A stretch of DNA of 7,699 nucleotides from JAVZJR01 sp964435235 (GCA_964435235.1 CAYSXZ010000006.1:1-7699); one strand, 5' to 3'. Numbered from the stretch's first letter, positions 1 to 5,604 are shown. The notes: generated by a model not told the origin, from the sequence alone. Numbers and translations are program-made.

Positions 1-299
1 GTCTTTGCTATCTGACCACCGTGAACGACGCGATGTCCCACCACGGATATCTCGTCTATCTTCTTTATCGCACCCCATTTTTCATCGTGCAACATCTTTA
101 GCATGAGATTTATGCCTTCTTTGTGATTCTTAACGTTCACAGACCTCTTCAGTGTTTCTCCTCCCTTATTATGAATAAGCTGTGTTCCTTCCTCTCCGAT
201 TTTTTCAATCAGACCATCGAGCAGAGTGGAGAAATTTGAATCAAACAGTCTGTATTTTATCGAAGAACTTCCGCAGTTAAGAACGAGTATCTTTTTCAT
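1..299 (-). CDS. ackA: Acetate kinase, N-terminal 99 residues (3' part beyond left edge)
   Basis: Acetate kinase interconverts acetyl phosphate + ADP and acetate + ATP in the cytoplasm; paired with Pta it yields ATP from acetyl-CoA. The visible part begins MKKILVLNCGSSSIKYRLFD, the family's N-terminal phosphate/metal-binding block (Asn8, Ser11-13, Lys15 in the family pattern). It ends near VVGHRVVHGG at residues 86-95, where Arg90 and His93 match the conserved substrate-site GHRxxHGG motif. The family is about 400 residues long, so roughly three quarters is missing. The start at 299 is well supported: a polypurine GGGGGAGGAG lies directly upstream, and the ATG overlaps the pta stop codon as ATGA, so the two are translationally coupled in one operon. 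NCGSSSIKY is a bacterial-looking version of the motif. The family call is very secure; the origin is inference. Confidence 0.96.
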   Translation of the reverse strand, partial: MKKILVLNCGSSSIKYRLFDSNFSTLLDGLIEKIGEEGTQLIHNKGGETLKRSVNVKNHKEGINLMLKMLHDEKWGAIKKIDEISVVGHRVVHGGQIAK

Positions 300-1282
300 C
301 TCCTCCCCCATGCGCTAAGTATTGCTATCACGCCCACAATATCGCCAACCTTTGCCCCTCTTGAAAGATCGCTGACTGGTTTTTCGAACCCTTGAAGTAT
401 CGGACCGTACGCGTTTGCCTTTGCAAGCGTTTGTACGAGCTTGTAAGCAATATTGCCAGAGTCTAGGTCTGGAAATATAAGGATATTGGCCCTTCCAGCA
501 ACCTTCCCAATTTTTCCTTTCATCTTTTTAATCGCTATTTTTTCAACAAGCGCAGCATCGCCCTGCAATTCGCCATCTATTGCAAGAGAAGGGGCCTTTC
601 TATTCGCTATCCTTGTTGCTTCGATAACCTTATCCGCTCTCGGGTGGATCGCGCTTCCCTTTGTTGAGAAAGAAAGCATAGCAACCCTTGGCGTCCAACC
701 AAGAAGTTCTTTTGCGGTGCGCGCTGTTGTGATTGCAATGTCAGCAAGCTGTTCTGGTGTTGGGTCTATGTTGACCGAAGAATCGGCAAAAAGAAGGAGG
801 CCGTTCTCGCCCCCTCTGTAGCCTGGAATCTCCATTATGAAGAAACTAGAAGGTACGGATATACCTTTTTTGAGACCTATTATTCCCTCTGCCGCGGTGA
901 TTACATCAGCAGAAGTTGCTATCGCACCTGCAATCATTCCGTCAGCCTCGCCAATCCTTACCATGAGAGCTGCGAGAAAAAGCGGATTCGAAAGCATGCG
1001 TTCTGCAAGCCTTTCAGGAACCTTTCTTATTTTCACATATGCGGTTATGTATTTTTTTGGAACGCCTTTTGATGTATCTGTTATCTGAATGTCTTCTATT
1101 TTTATTTTCAGCTTTTTTGCCGTCTCTTCGATTTTATTTTTACCACCTACAAGAATCGGAGTCGCAAGTCGCCTATCCTTTGCAATTCGCACAGCTTGAA
1201 GAATCCGTTCATCCTCCCCTTCTGGAAAAACAATCTTGCACTCAGACCGCGCAAATTTCCTAAATAGAGATAGAACGCTCAT
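296..1282 (-). CDS. pta: Phosphate acetyltransferase (phosphotransacetylase)
   Basis: Pta converts acetyl-CoA + phosphate to acetyl phosphate + CoA, feeding acetate kinase encoded next. The protein has 328 residues, the normal size of the short, single-domain Pta type. Family blocks occur in order: FPEGEDER at 19-26, FADSSVNIDPTPEQLA near 165-180, SFSTKGSA near 205-212, IDGELQGDAAL near 235-245, and GPILQGFEKPVSDLSRG near 293-309. Ser307, Arg308 and Asp314 correspond to Ser309, Arg310 and Asp316 described in Methanosarcina thermophila Pta. I chose the ATG at 1282. An in-frame TTG two codons upstream (1288) is possible but weaker, because a TATA-like box centred about 25 bp away points to initiation at 1282. 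The last residues, WGRR, are encoded by the Shine-Dalgarno sequence of ackA, with which the gene overlaps by 4 bp. The usual DIVN near the C-terminus reads DIVG here. Confidence 0.96.
   Translation of the reverse strand: MSVLSLFRKFARSECKIVFPEGEDERILQAVRIAKDRRLATPILVGGKNKIEETAKKLKIKIEDIQITDTSKGVPKKYITAYVKIRKVPERLAERMLSNPLFLAALMVRIGEADGMIAGAIATSADVITAAEGIIGLKKGISVPSSFFIMEIPGYRGGENGLLLFADSSVNIDPTPEQLADIAITTARTAKELLGWTPRVAMLSFSTKGSAIHPRADKVIEATRIANRKAPSLAIDGELQGDAALVEKIAIKKMKGKIGKVAGRANILIFPDLDSGNIAYKLVQTLAKANAYGPILQGFEKPVSDLSRGAKVGDIVGVIAILSAWGRR
300..309 (-). promoter_or_regulatory. Shine-Dalgarno sequence of ackA inside the pta end
   Basis: The minus strand reads GGGGGAGGAG directly before the ackA ATG, within the last pta codons (TGG GGG AGG AGA TGA). 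It is strongly complementary to a 16S 3' end carrying CCUCC and fixes the ackA start. It contrasts with the first genes of units here, which have at most a weak match (AAAGG before pta). Confidence 0.85.
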
Positions 1283-1302
1283 ACACAAACCTTTACTTTA
1301 AG

Positions 1303-1310
1303 TTTTATAA
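1303..1310 (-). promoter_or_regulatory. Archaeal TATA box of the pta-ackA operon
   Basis: The minus strand reads TTATAAAA, centred about 25 bp before the pta ATG at 1282. With archaeal TATA-to-start spacing of about 24-28 bp, transcription would begin on or beside the ATG, giving a leaderless mRNA. A weak AAAGG lies 7 nt before the ATG and could act as a ribosome site if transcription starts further upstream. The region is AT-rich, so this is a positional prediction. Confidence 0.6.
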
Positions 1311-1377
1311 TTTTATTCAAAGGCTGCTCCCAGGCTGTTGCAAATCATCTCGGACACGACCCATAGATATATTTCTG

Positions 1378-1389
1378 TTTTTTAATTTT
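1378..1389 (+). promoter_or_regulatory. Probable TATA box of the CoA-binding protein gene
   Basis: TTTTTTAATTTT is centred about 25 bp before the ATG at 1409, again placing the start of transcription at the start codon. No Shine-Dalgarno precedes that ATG; the bases there are the opposite sense (TCCTCC), which supports leaderless initiation. A second candidate, GATATATTT at 1367-1375, would give a leader of roughly 10-15 nt. With the pta box on the other strand it makes 1283-1408 a compact divergent promoter region. Confidence 0.5.
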
Positions 1390-1408
1390 CATCAGCCTAT
1401 ATTCCTCC

Positions 1409-1855
1409 ATGGAAATTTCAGAAATACTGAAAAAATACAAACGTGTTGCTGTTGTGGGTGTATCGCGCAGTGAATCCAAGGACAGCAGGATTGTTTACGA
1501 ATATCTGAAGGCGCACGGCTATGTTGTTTATCCGGTGAATCCGAATGCGGATGAGATCGGAGGGCAGAAATGCTACAAGAGCATTCTGGACATTCCCGGC
1601 GAAATAGACATAGTGGATATTTTCAGGCCGTCTTCGGAGGTTATGCCAATCGTGCAGGATGCAATAAGGAAAAGAGCTAAGGTCGTCTGGATGCAGCTAG
1701 GAATAATAAATAAGGAGGCCGCCGAACTCGCGAGAGCGAATGGATTAGAGGTAGTGATGGATAGATGTATGAAGATGGAGCACGCACGATTTTTAAATTT
1801 AGGTGAACCTAAATCTTCATGGTCTTGGAGAAAAAGGAGATCGAAGAATACCTAG
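1409..1855 (+). CDS. Small CoA-binding domain protein (YccU-like, CoA_binding_2)
   Basis: A 148-residue stand-alone Rossmann-fold protein of the CoA_binding_2 family, related to the CoA-binding domain of succinyl-CoA synthetase alpha and ADP-forming acyl-CoA synthetases. Visible blocks are VAVVGVSRSESKDS at 13-26 (nucleotide-binding loop), YPVNP at 41-45, DIVDIFRPSSEV at 67-78, VWMQLGI at 93-99 and MDRCMKMEH at 117-125, the usual end of the fold. The family binds CoA or an acyl-CoA, but no reaction is established for the single-domain form, so the physiological role is unknown. Residues from about 128 to 148, rich in Lys, Arg, Ser and Trp, lie beyond the normal domain end. They are encoded by the TATA box, operator and first codons of the next gene, which it overlaps by 37 bp in another frame. 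It is divergent from pta-ackA; a link with acyl-CoA metabolism is inference. Confidence 0.9.
   Translation: MEISEILKKYKRVAVVGVSRSESKDSRIVYEYLKAHGYVVYPVNPNADEIGGQKCYKSILDIPGEIDIVDIFRPSSEVMPIVQDAIRKRAKVVWMQLGIINKEAAELARANGLEVVMDRCMKMEHARFLNLGEPKSSWSWRKRRSKNT
1790..1797 (+). promoter_or_regulatory. TATA box of the dtxR/feoA-feoB operon, inside the upstream CDS
   Basis: TTTTTAAA is centred about 25 bp before the ATG at 1819, predicting a leaderless transcript. It lies within the last codons of the CoA-binding protein gene (residues 128-130). The putative operator begins at its last base, so a bound repressor would block TBP/TFB binding or start-site access. Confidence 0.65.
1797..1814 (+). promoter_or_regulatory. 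DtxR/MntR-type operator palindrome
   Basis: ATTTAGGTGAACCTAAAT is two perfect 8-bp inverted arms (ATTTAGGT / ACCTAAAT) around a 2-bp centre. The TTAGG...CCTAA core is typical of DtxR/IdeR-family operators. It lies between the TATA box and the predicted start site of a gene that itself encodes a DtxR/MntR-family regulator, so metal-dependent autorepression of the regulator-feoB operon is the natural reading. The palindrome is seen directly; binding is inferred. Confidence 0.8.
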
Positions 1856-2427
1856 AAATAATGTACAGGAAGAAGCAGAAAGGAGAGGAGATAACGACAA
1901 CAGGCATCGCAAAGGAGCTTTCCGTCTCTCCTGCAAGCGTAAGCGAGATGTTCAAAAAGCTTGAGAAAAGGGGATTCGTAAAACTGGTTCCCTACAAGGG
2001 AGTTACGCTCACCAAAAAAGGAGAGGAAGCAGGCAAATCTATACTGAGAAAGCATCACCTTCTTGAGGATTTCTTGACGTTGTTCGGTCTTGGAAGGAGA
2101 AGGGCACACGCAGAAGCATGCGCGCTTGAGCATGCGCTTTCAAAAGAAGGGGAGAAGGTTTTTGAGAGAGCGATGAAGGGTGCTAAGGGCAAGAATGCGA
2201 AGTCGCTCTGTAGTCTAAGAGCAGGCCAAAAAGGGAGAATCTTGTATATAACTGGGGGAATGGCAGCACGCAGGAGAATGATAGAGTTGGGCCTCCCTCC
2301 TGGAACCGTAGTTAAGGTTCTAAGAATATCCCAATACGGTTGTCCTATAGAATTGCTTGTAAGGGGCACAGAGATTGCAATCGGAAGAGGAATAGCTGAG
2401 AAGATATACGTAGAGGTAATAGAATGA
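1819..2427 (+). CDS. DtxR/MntR-family metal-dependent repressor with C-terminal FeoA domain
   Basis: A 202-residue metal-responsive transcription regulator, predicted to repress iron uptake when divalent metal is bound. Residues 1-62 form a winged helix with recognition region VSPASVSEMFKKLEKRGFV. Residues 63-120 are the metal-binding and dimerisation region. Residues about 128-201 are an SH3-like FeoA domain (LRAGQKGRI, MIELGLPPGTVVKV, IAIGRGIAEKIYV). Numbering fits DtxR almost exactly: His79, Glu83 and His97 match the ancillary site; Cys101, Glu104 and His105 match the Cys-x-x-Glu-His primary site. DtxR Met10 is Glu here, as the acidic MntR Asp8. I chose the ATG at 1819 because it gives the full first helix and fits the promoter; the next ATG (1861) would remove that helix. 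It overlaps the upstream CDS by 37 bp and feoB by 4 bp. It could equally be named mntR, ideR or sirR; the metal is uncertain. Confidence 0.94.
   Translation: MVLEKKEIEEYLEIMYRKKQKGEEITTTGIAKELSVSPASVSEMFKKLEKRGFVKLVPYKGVTLTKKGEEAGKSILRKHHLLEDFLTLFGLGRRRAHAEACALEHALSKEGEKVFERAMKGAKGKNAKSLCSLRAGQKGRILYITGGMAARRRMIELGLPPGTVVKVLRISQYGCPIELLVRGTEIAIGRGIAEKIYVEVIE
2413..2417 (+). promoter_or_regulatory. Shine-Dalgarno sequence of feoB
   Basis: GAGGT lies six bases before the feoB ATG (2424), within the last codons of the regulator. Together with the ATGA stop/start overlap it supports coupled translation from a shared mRNA and decides the feoB start. Confidence 0.75.
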
Positions 2428-4145
2428 CGGAATTAACAATTGCGCTTGCAGGCAATCCGAACGTAGGAAAATCAGTAGTTTTCAACCAGCTTACTGGCGG
2501 AAGTCAGCATGTTGGAAACTGGCCAGGGAAAACAGTAGAAAAATTCGAGGGGAAGCTTAATTTCATCGGCAGGAACATACGAATCGTCGACCTACCTGGA
2601 ACGTATTCGTTATCTGCTTTTTCACAGGAAGAGGAGATAACAAGGGATTTTATAAAAAAAGAGAAGCCGGATATTGTTATAGACATTGTTGATGCTGCCT
2701 CGCTGGAGCAAAGCCTTTTCCTAACGCTTCAGCTTCTTGAACTCGATGCAAATGTGGTAATTGCACTGAACATGATCGACGTTGCAAAGGAGAAGGGGAG
2801 GGAGATAGATGCAAAGATGCTCTCAAGATTGCTCGGTGTTCCAGTCGTACCAACGATAGCAACGCAGGGAAAGGGAATAGAAAATCTAATGATCCAAAGT
2901 ATTAATATTACCGGCCGAAGGAAAAAGAAAGAAAGAAAAAGATTTCCAAGGGATGTATCGAAGCGCTATGAGTATATTCATAGCATAGTAAAGAAATGCC
3001 AAAAGGAAACAGCAGTTGGCCGCACACTTACAGAAAGGCTAGATAGTGTTCTACTTCATAAATACGCCGGGTACCTCTTTCTTATAGCAGTTCTCTTACT
3101 GATGTTCTTCTTCATATTCGAACTGGGAGATGTTACCTCTGGCTATATAGAGCAGGTTGTCTATTACTTTAAGCAAAATATTCCACCAGAAATCTCTTCA
3201 AACGGCTTATTTCTTTTCCTCTGGAAAAGTGTCGTAGAGGGAATTGTGGCAGGCCTCACAGTTGCGATTCCTTATCTTATTCCTTTCTACATCTTTCTTG
3301 CAATTCTAGAGGATTCTGGTTATCTTCCAAGAATTGCATTCCTTACTGATGGTCTCATGCACAAGATGGGACTGCACGGAAAGGCATTCATTCCCCTGTT
3401 TCTAGGATATGGCTGCTCTGTCCCTGCATGCATAGGATGTCGAATAATGGAAACAGAGGAACAGCAATTCCTAACCGCTTTTTTGGCCACCATGATACCG
3501 TGCGCAGCAAGAAGTGTAATCATACTTGGAGTTGTTGGAGCATTCCTCGGTTTTGGATGGGCGGCTGGGATATACTTGTTTAACATCTTAGTTGTCTTTC
3601 TTTTGGGCTTTATACTTTCTAGATTTATAATAACAAAACCAGTCGGACTTATAATGAGCATGCCATCCTATAAGATGCCTGATATCTCTGCCATTCTTAG
3701 GCGTACTTTTCTTCAGGTAAAGCACTACATATTCATCGCATTTCCTATAATAATTCTCTCTACTTTTGCAATCAATGCGCTGGATTTTTTTGGTTTCCTT
3801 CGTTATATCTCTGATTTTCTTTCTCCGATAACAGTCGGCCTACTCGGCTTACCTTCAATCATTGGAATAACACTCATTGTTGGTTTTCTCAGAAAGGAGC
3901 TTGCAGTTGTGCTTCTGGCAGCGCTTGTCGGAACAGAGAATTTCAGCGAGGTTCTCACACCATTGCAGATGATTGTATTCACGATTGTTTCCATGTTTTA
4001 CATTCCGTGCGCGGCAACAATTGCTACGCTCGTTAAGGAATTCGGATGGAAAAAAGCAACACTTGTAACGGTGTTTGAAATCGTACTTGCGATAGCGCTT
4101 GGAACCGTCGCCTCCAAGGTTATATCCGCCATCGGTGTGCTTTGA
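2424..4145 (+). CDS. feoB: Ferrous iron transporter FeoB (compact form)
   Basis: FeoB is the inner-membrane Fe(II) uptake protein with a cytoplasmic GTPase domain. The G domain shows G1 GNPNVGKS (10-17), switch-region Thr in NWPGKT (32-37), G3 DLPG (56-59), G4 NMID (116-119) and a G5-like stretch near 143-151. A short helical spacer (about 165-205) leads to the membrane part, whose hydrophobic segments begin near 215 with YLFLIAVLLLMFFFIF. The membrane part carries the family's two gate repeats with PCAARSVII (359-367) and PCAATIATLV (528-537), plus GYGCSVPACIGC (328-339). At 573 residues it is shorter than the roughly 600-770 usual for the family, yet both gates and the C-terminal helices are present, so it looks complete rather than truncated. 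Cys331, Cys336, Cys339, Cys360 and Cys529 are candidates for lining the path. It is co-transcribed with the regulator, whose FeoA domain may be the only FeoA partner in this locus. Confidence 0.96.
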   Translation: MTELTIALAGNPNVGKSVVFNQLTGGSQHVGNWPGKTVEKFEGKLNFIGRNIRIVDLPGTYSLSAFSQEEEITRDFIKKEKPDIVIDIVDAASLEQSLFLTLQLLELDANVVIALNMIDVAKEKGREIDAKMLSRLLGVPVVPTIATQGKGIENLMIQSINITGRRKKKERKRFPRDVSKRYEYIHSIVKKCQKETAVGRTLTERLDSVLLHKYAGYLFLIAVLLLMFFFIFELGDVTSGYIEQVVYYFKQNIPPEISSNGLFLFLWKSVVEGIVAGLTVAIPYLIPFYIFLAILEDSGYLPRIAFLTDGLMHKMGLHGKAFIPLFLGYGCSVPACIGCRIMETEEQQFLTAFLATMIPCAARSVIILGVVGAFLGFGWAAGIYLFNILVVFLLGFILSRFIITKPVGLIMSMPSYKMPDISAILRRTFLQVKHYIFIAFPIIILSTFAINALDFFGFLRYISDFLSPITVGLLGLPSIIGITLIVGFLRKELAVVLLAALVGTENFSEVLTPLQMIVFTIVSMFYIPCAATIATLVKEFGWKKATLVTVFEIVLAIALGTVASKVISAIGVL

Positions 4146-4147
4146 GG

Positions 4148-4158
4148 TTTTGTCTTTT
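4148..4158 (+). terminator. Possible T-rich terminator after feoB
   Basis: TTTTGTCTTTT begins two bases after the feoB stop on the coding strand. Archaeal RNA polymerase can terminate at such T-rich tracts without a hairpin. It is short and interrupted, so weak; it also lies against the palindrome of the next promoter. Confidence 0.35.
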
Positions 4159-4159
4159 G

Positions 4160-4191
4160 ACTGACAAAGTATTTATAAATATTCTGTCAGT
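4160..4191 (+). promoter_or_regulatory. 32-bp near-palindrome centred on the ATPase-gene TATA box
   Basis: The outer arms ACTGACA (4160-4166) and TGTCAGT (4185-4191) flank an inner 12-bp perfect palindrome TATTTATAAATA (4170-4181). All share one centre at 4175/4176, and 14 of 16 base pairs match. The inner part contains the TATA box. The symmetry suggests an operator for a dimeric or tetrameric regulator, possibly the gene's own product or another factor. It might instead be a partly fortuitous extension of an already symmetric TATA box. Confidence 0.6.
4172..4179 (+). promoter_or_regulatory. TATA box of the AAA ATPase gene
   Basis: TTTATAAA is close to the archaeal consensus and is centred about 27 bp before the ATG at 4203, so transcription should begin at or within a base or two of the start codon. 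No Shine-Dalgarno is present between box and ATG, which fits leaderless translation. Confidence 0.75.
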
Positions 4192-4202
4192 ATAATGACA
4201 AT

Positions 4203-5531
4203 ATGGAGATCGCCGAGCTTATTAGATTTAATCCGTGGTGGGAGAAAAAAGGGGCAATTGAAGAGGACAGACACATTCGTGAGTTTGAGGCAAAACGGAT
4301 AAAATATCATCCTAATTTTCCGAATGAGAAAAAAGGAGTTTACATAATACGCGGACCAAGGCAGGTAGGCAAGACAACACTTCTTAAATTGCTCATAAAA
4401 GCCTCTCTCCCTCACTGTGATTCCCGCTCTATTTTCTACTTCTCCTTTGATCTCGTAAAAGAAAAGGAAAGCGCGTACGATGTACTAAAAGGCTATCTTG
4501 AACGTTTTGCACCAGCCCCGCCAAGAAAATTTTTTCTAGATGAAATAACGGGCGTGAGAGAGTGGCCATCGGTAATAAAACTACTCATCGATAGGGGCGA
4601 TATCAGTAGCCAGGATACTGTCTTCGTATCAGGTTCAAACGCCCTTGATCTCTGGTATGGTGCTGAGGCGCTTCCAGGAAGGGGTGTAGAGGGTAAAGAA
4701 TACTATTTCCTTCCATGCTCTTTTAGAACGTATGCTCAACTTTTTGGCGTAGAACTACCTGAGATATCACTTAATAAAGTTGATCACTATCTCTTGAAAG
4801 AGCACCTCCCAAAACTTGTTACACTTAATAAGCTTTTCTTCGGTTATCTCGATAGCGGGGGATTTATGCCTGCGATAAATGAGGGTGCAACTGATATAAC
4901 TCTCGAAAGATATATACGATGGATAGAAGGTGACATAGTAAAGGCAAACAGGAATCCAACGCTTGCCAGAGAGCTGTTGGGTGCAATAATAAGAAAAAGA
5001 TGCTCACAGTTTTCGTTTGACGGAATAAAAAAAGAAACAAAAATTGGCTCTCACAATACCGTAATCGATTATTTAACAATGATGGACGAGCTTCTCATAA
5101 CAAAAATTATAGAGAAGGCAAGCGTTAGGCCTTTTGAAGTGCTTCACAGAAAAGAGAAAAAGGGGTACTTACGCGACCCGCTTTTGTTTAAAATTTGCGA
5201 AAGATGGACTGGTTTTTCTCTAGAAGAAAGCTGCAAGGTAGAGAGTACAATCTTTGAGCATCTCTATCGTTTGAACGATGTCTATTTCTACAACGATGGA
5301 AAGAGGGAGGTTGATTTTCTCATGAAGAGTGGTAGGGGAACAATTGGAATAGAGGTTAAATGGCAATCCACTATCTCTTCTTCTGATTATCTTAAACTAA
5401 ATAGATTTGATAAAGGATTTTTACTTACCAAGGATACACTGGAGATAAAGGACAATATCATTATCTGCCCAGTTTCCCTCTTCCTCGCAATGCTTAACGT
5501 AGGCGAATTTATAAAAAGAAGATTTTTTTGA
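4203..5531 (+). CDS. AAA_14/DUF4143-family ATPase with C-terminal nuclease-like domain
   Basis: A 442-residue P-loop ATPase of the AAA_14 plus DUF4143 type, common in archaea and often called an 'archaeal ATPase'; its biological role is not established. The N-terminus carries FNPWW (9-13), typical of the group. Walker A is GPRQVGKT (51-58), Walker B is FFLDE (110-114), a sensor-1-like VFVSGSN lies at 140-146, and LPGRG at 158-161 may supply an arginine finger. A winged-helix-like stretch follows at about 255-300. The C-terminal part has REVDFLMKSG (368-377) followed by IEVKW (383-387); Asp371, Glu384 and Lys386 fit a PD-(D/E)xK nuclease pattern, though catalysis in this family is uncertain. 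Its own TATA box drives it, and it lies alone between feoB and the convergent res gene. No toxin, transposase or helicase partner is adjacent. Family assignment is firm; function is open. Confidence 0.88.
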   Translation: MEIAELIRFNPWWEKKGAIEEDRHIREFEAKRIKYHPNFPNEKKGVYIIRGPRQVGKTTLLKLLIKASLPHCDSRSIFYFSFDLVKEKESAYDVLKGYLERFAPAPPRKFFLDEITGVREWPSVIKLLIDRGDISSQDTVFVSGSNALDLWYGAEALPGRGVEGKEYYFLPCSFRTYAQLFGVELPEISLNKVDHYLLKEHLPKLVTLNKLFFGYLDSGGFMPAINEGATDITLERYIRWIEGDIVKANRNPTLARELLGAIIRKRCSQFSFDGIKKETKIGSHNTVIDYLTMMDELLITKIIEKASVRPFEVLHRKEKKGYLRDPLLFKICERWTGFSLEESCKVESTIFEHLYRLNDVYFYNDGKREVDFLMKSGRGTIGIEVKWQSTISSSDYLKLNRFDKGFLLTKDTLEIKDNIIICPVSLFLAMLNVGEFIKRRFF

Positions 5532-5542
5532 GTGTTATTTAC

Positions 5543-5563
5543 TAATTTTAACTTTTTTTTCTT
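5543..5563 (+). terminator. T-tract terminator of the ATPase gene
   Basis: TAATTTTAAC followed by eight T residues (5553-5560) lies about 20 bp after the ATPase stop. A run of T on the coding strand is the usual archaeal intrinsic termination signal. I see no equivalent run on the minus strand for the convergent res gene, so res transcripts may read into this region. Confidence 0.6.
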
Positions 5564-5604
5564 GTGATGGAAGGGCTAACAACAGATGAGAACTTGGAGT
5601 GTCT

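Noticed and set aside
453..1263. Several plus-strand open frames of 74-122 codons opposite pta
   Set aside because: They lie antisense to a fully conserved Pta protein, have low-complexity or unrecognisable products and no promoter or ribosome site of their own.
1283..1288. TTG at 1288 as the start of pta
   Set aside because: It adds only Met-Cys before an ATG, and the TATA box spacing points to the ATG at 1282.
1852..2369. Minus-strand open frames opposite the DtxR-family gene
   Set aside because: Shadows of a well-conserved coding region; no family resemblance or control signals.
4160..4191. Palindrome after feoB as a rho-independent terminator hairpin
   Set aside because: The stem is AT-rich in the middle, has no following U tract, and is centred on a good TATA box; a promoter/operator role fits better.
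4157..4196. Bacterial sigma-70 promoter reading (TTGACT and TATAAT) before the ATPase gene
   Set aside because: The two elements are 28 bp apart and TATAAT lies 7 bp from the ATG; the archaeal TATA reading fits the spacing here and at the other three genes.
5532..5604. A small gene or RNA in the gap between the ATPase gene and res
   Set aside because: Only 73 bp, with a T-tract terminator and no open frame or hairpin of note.
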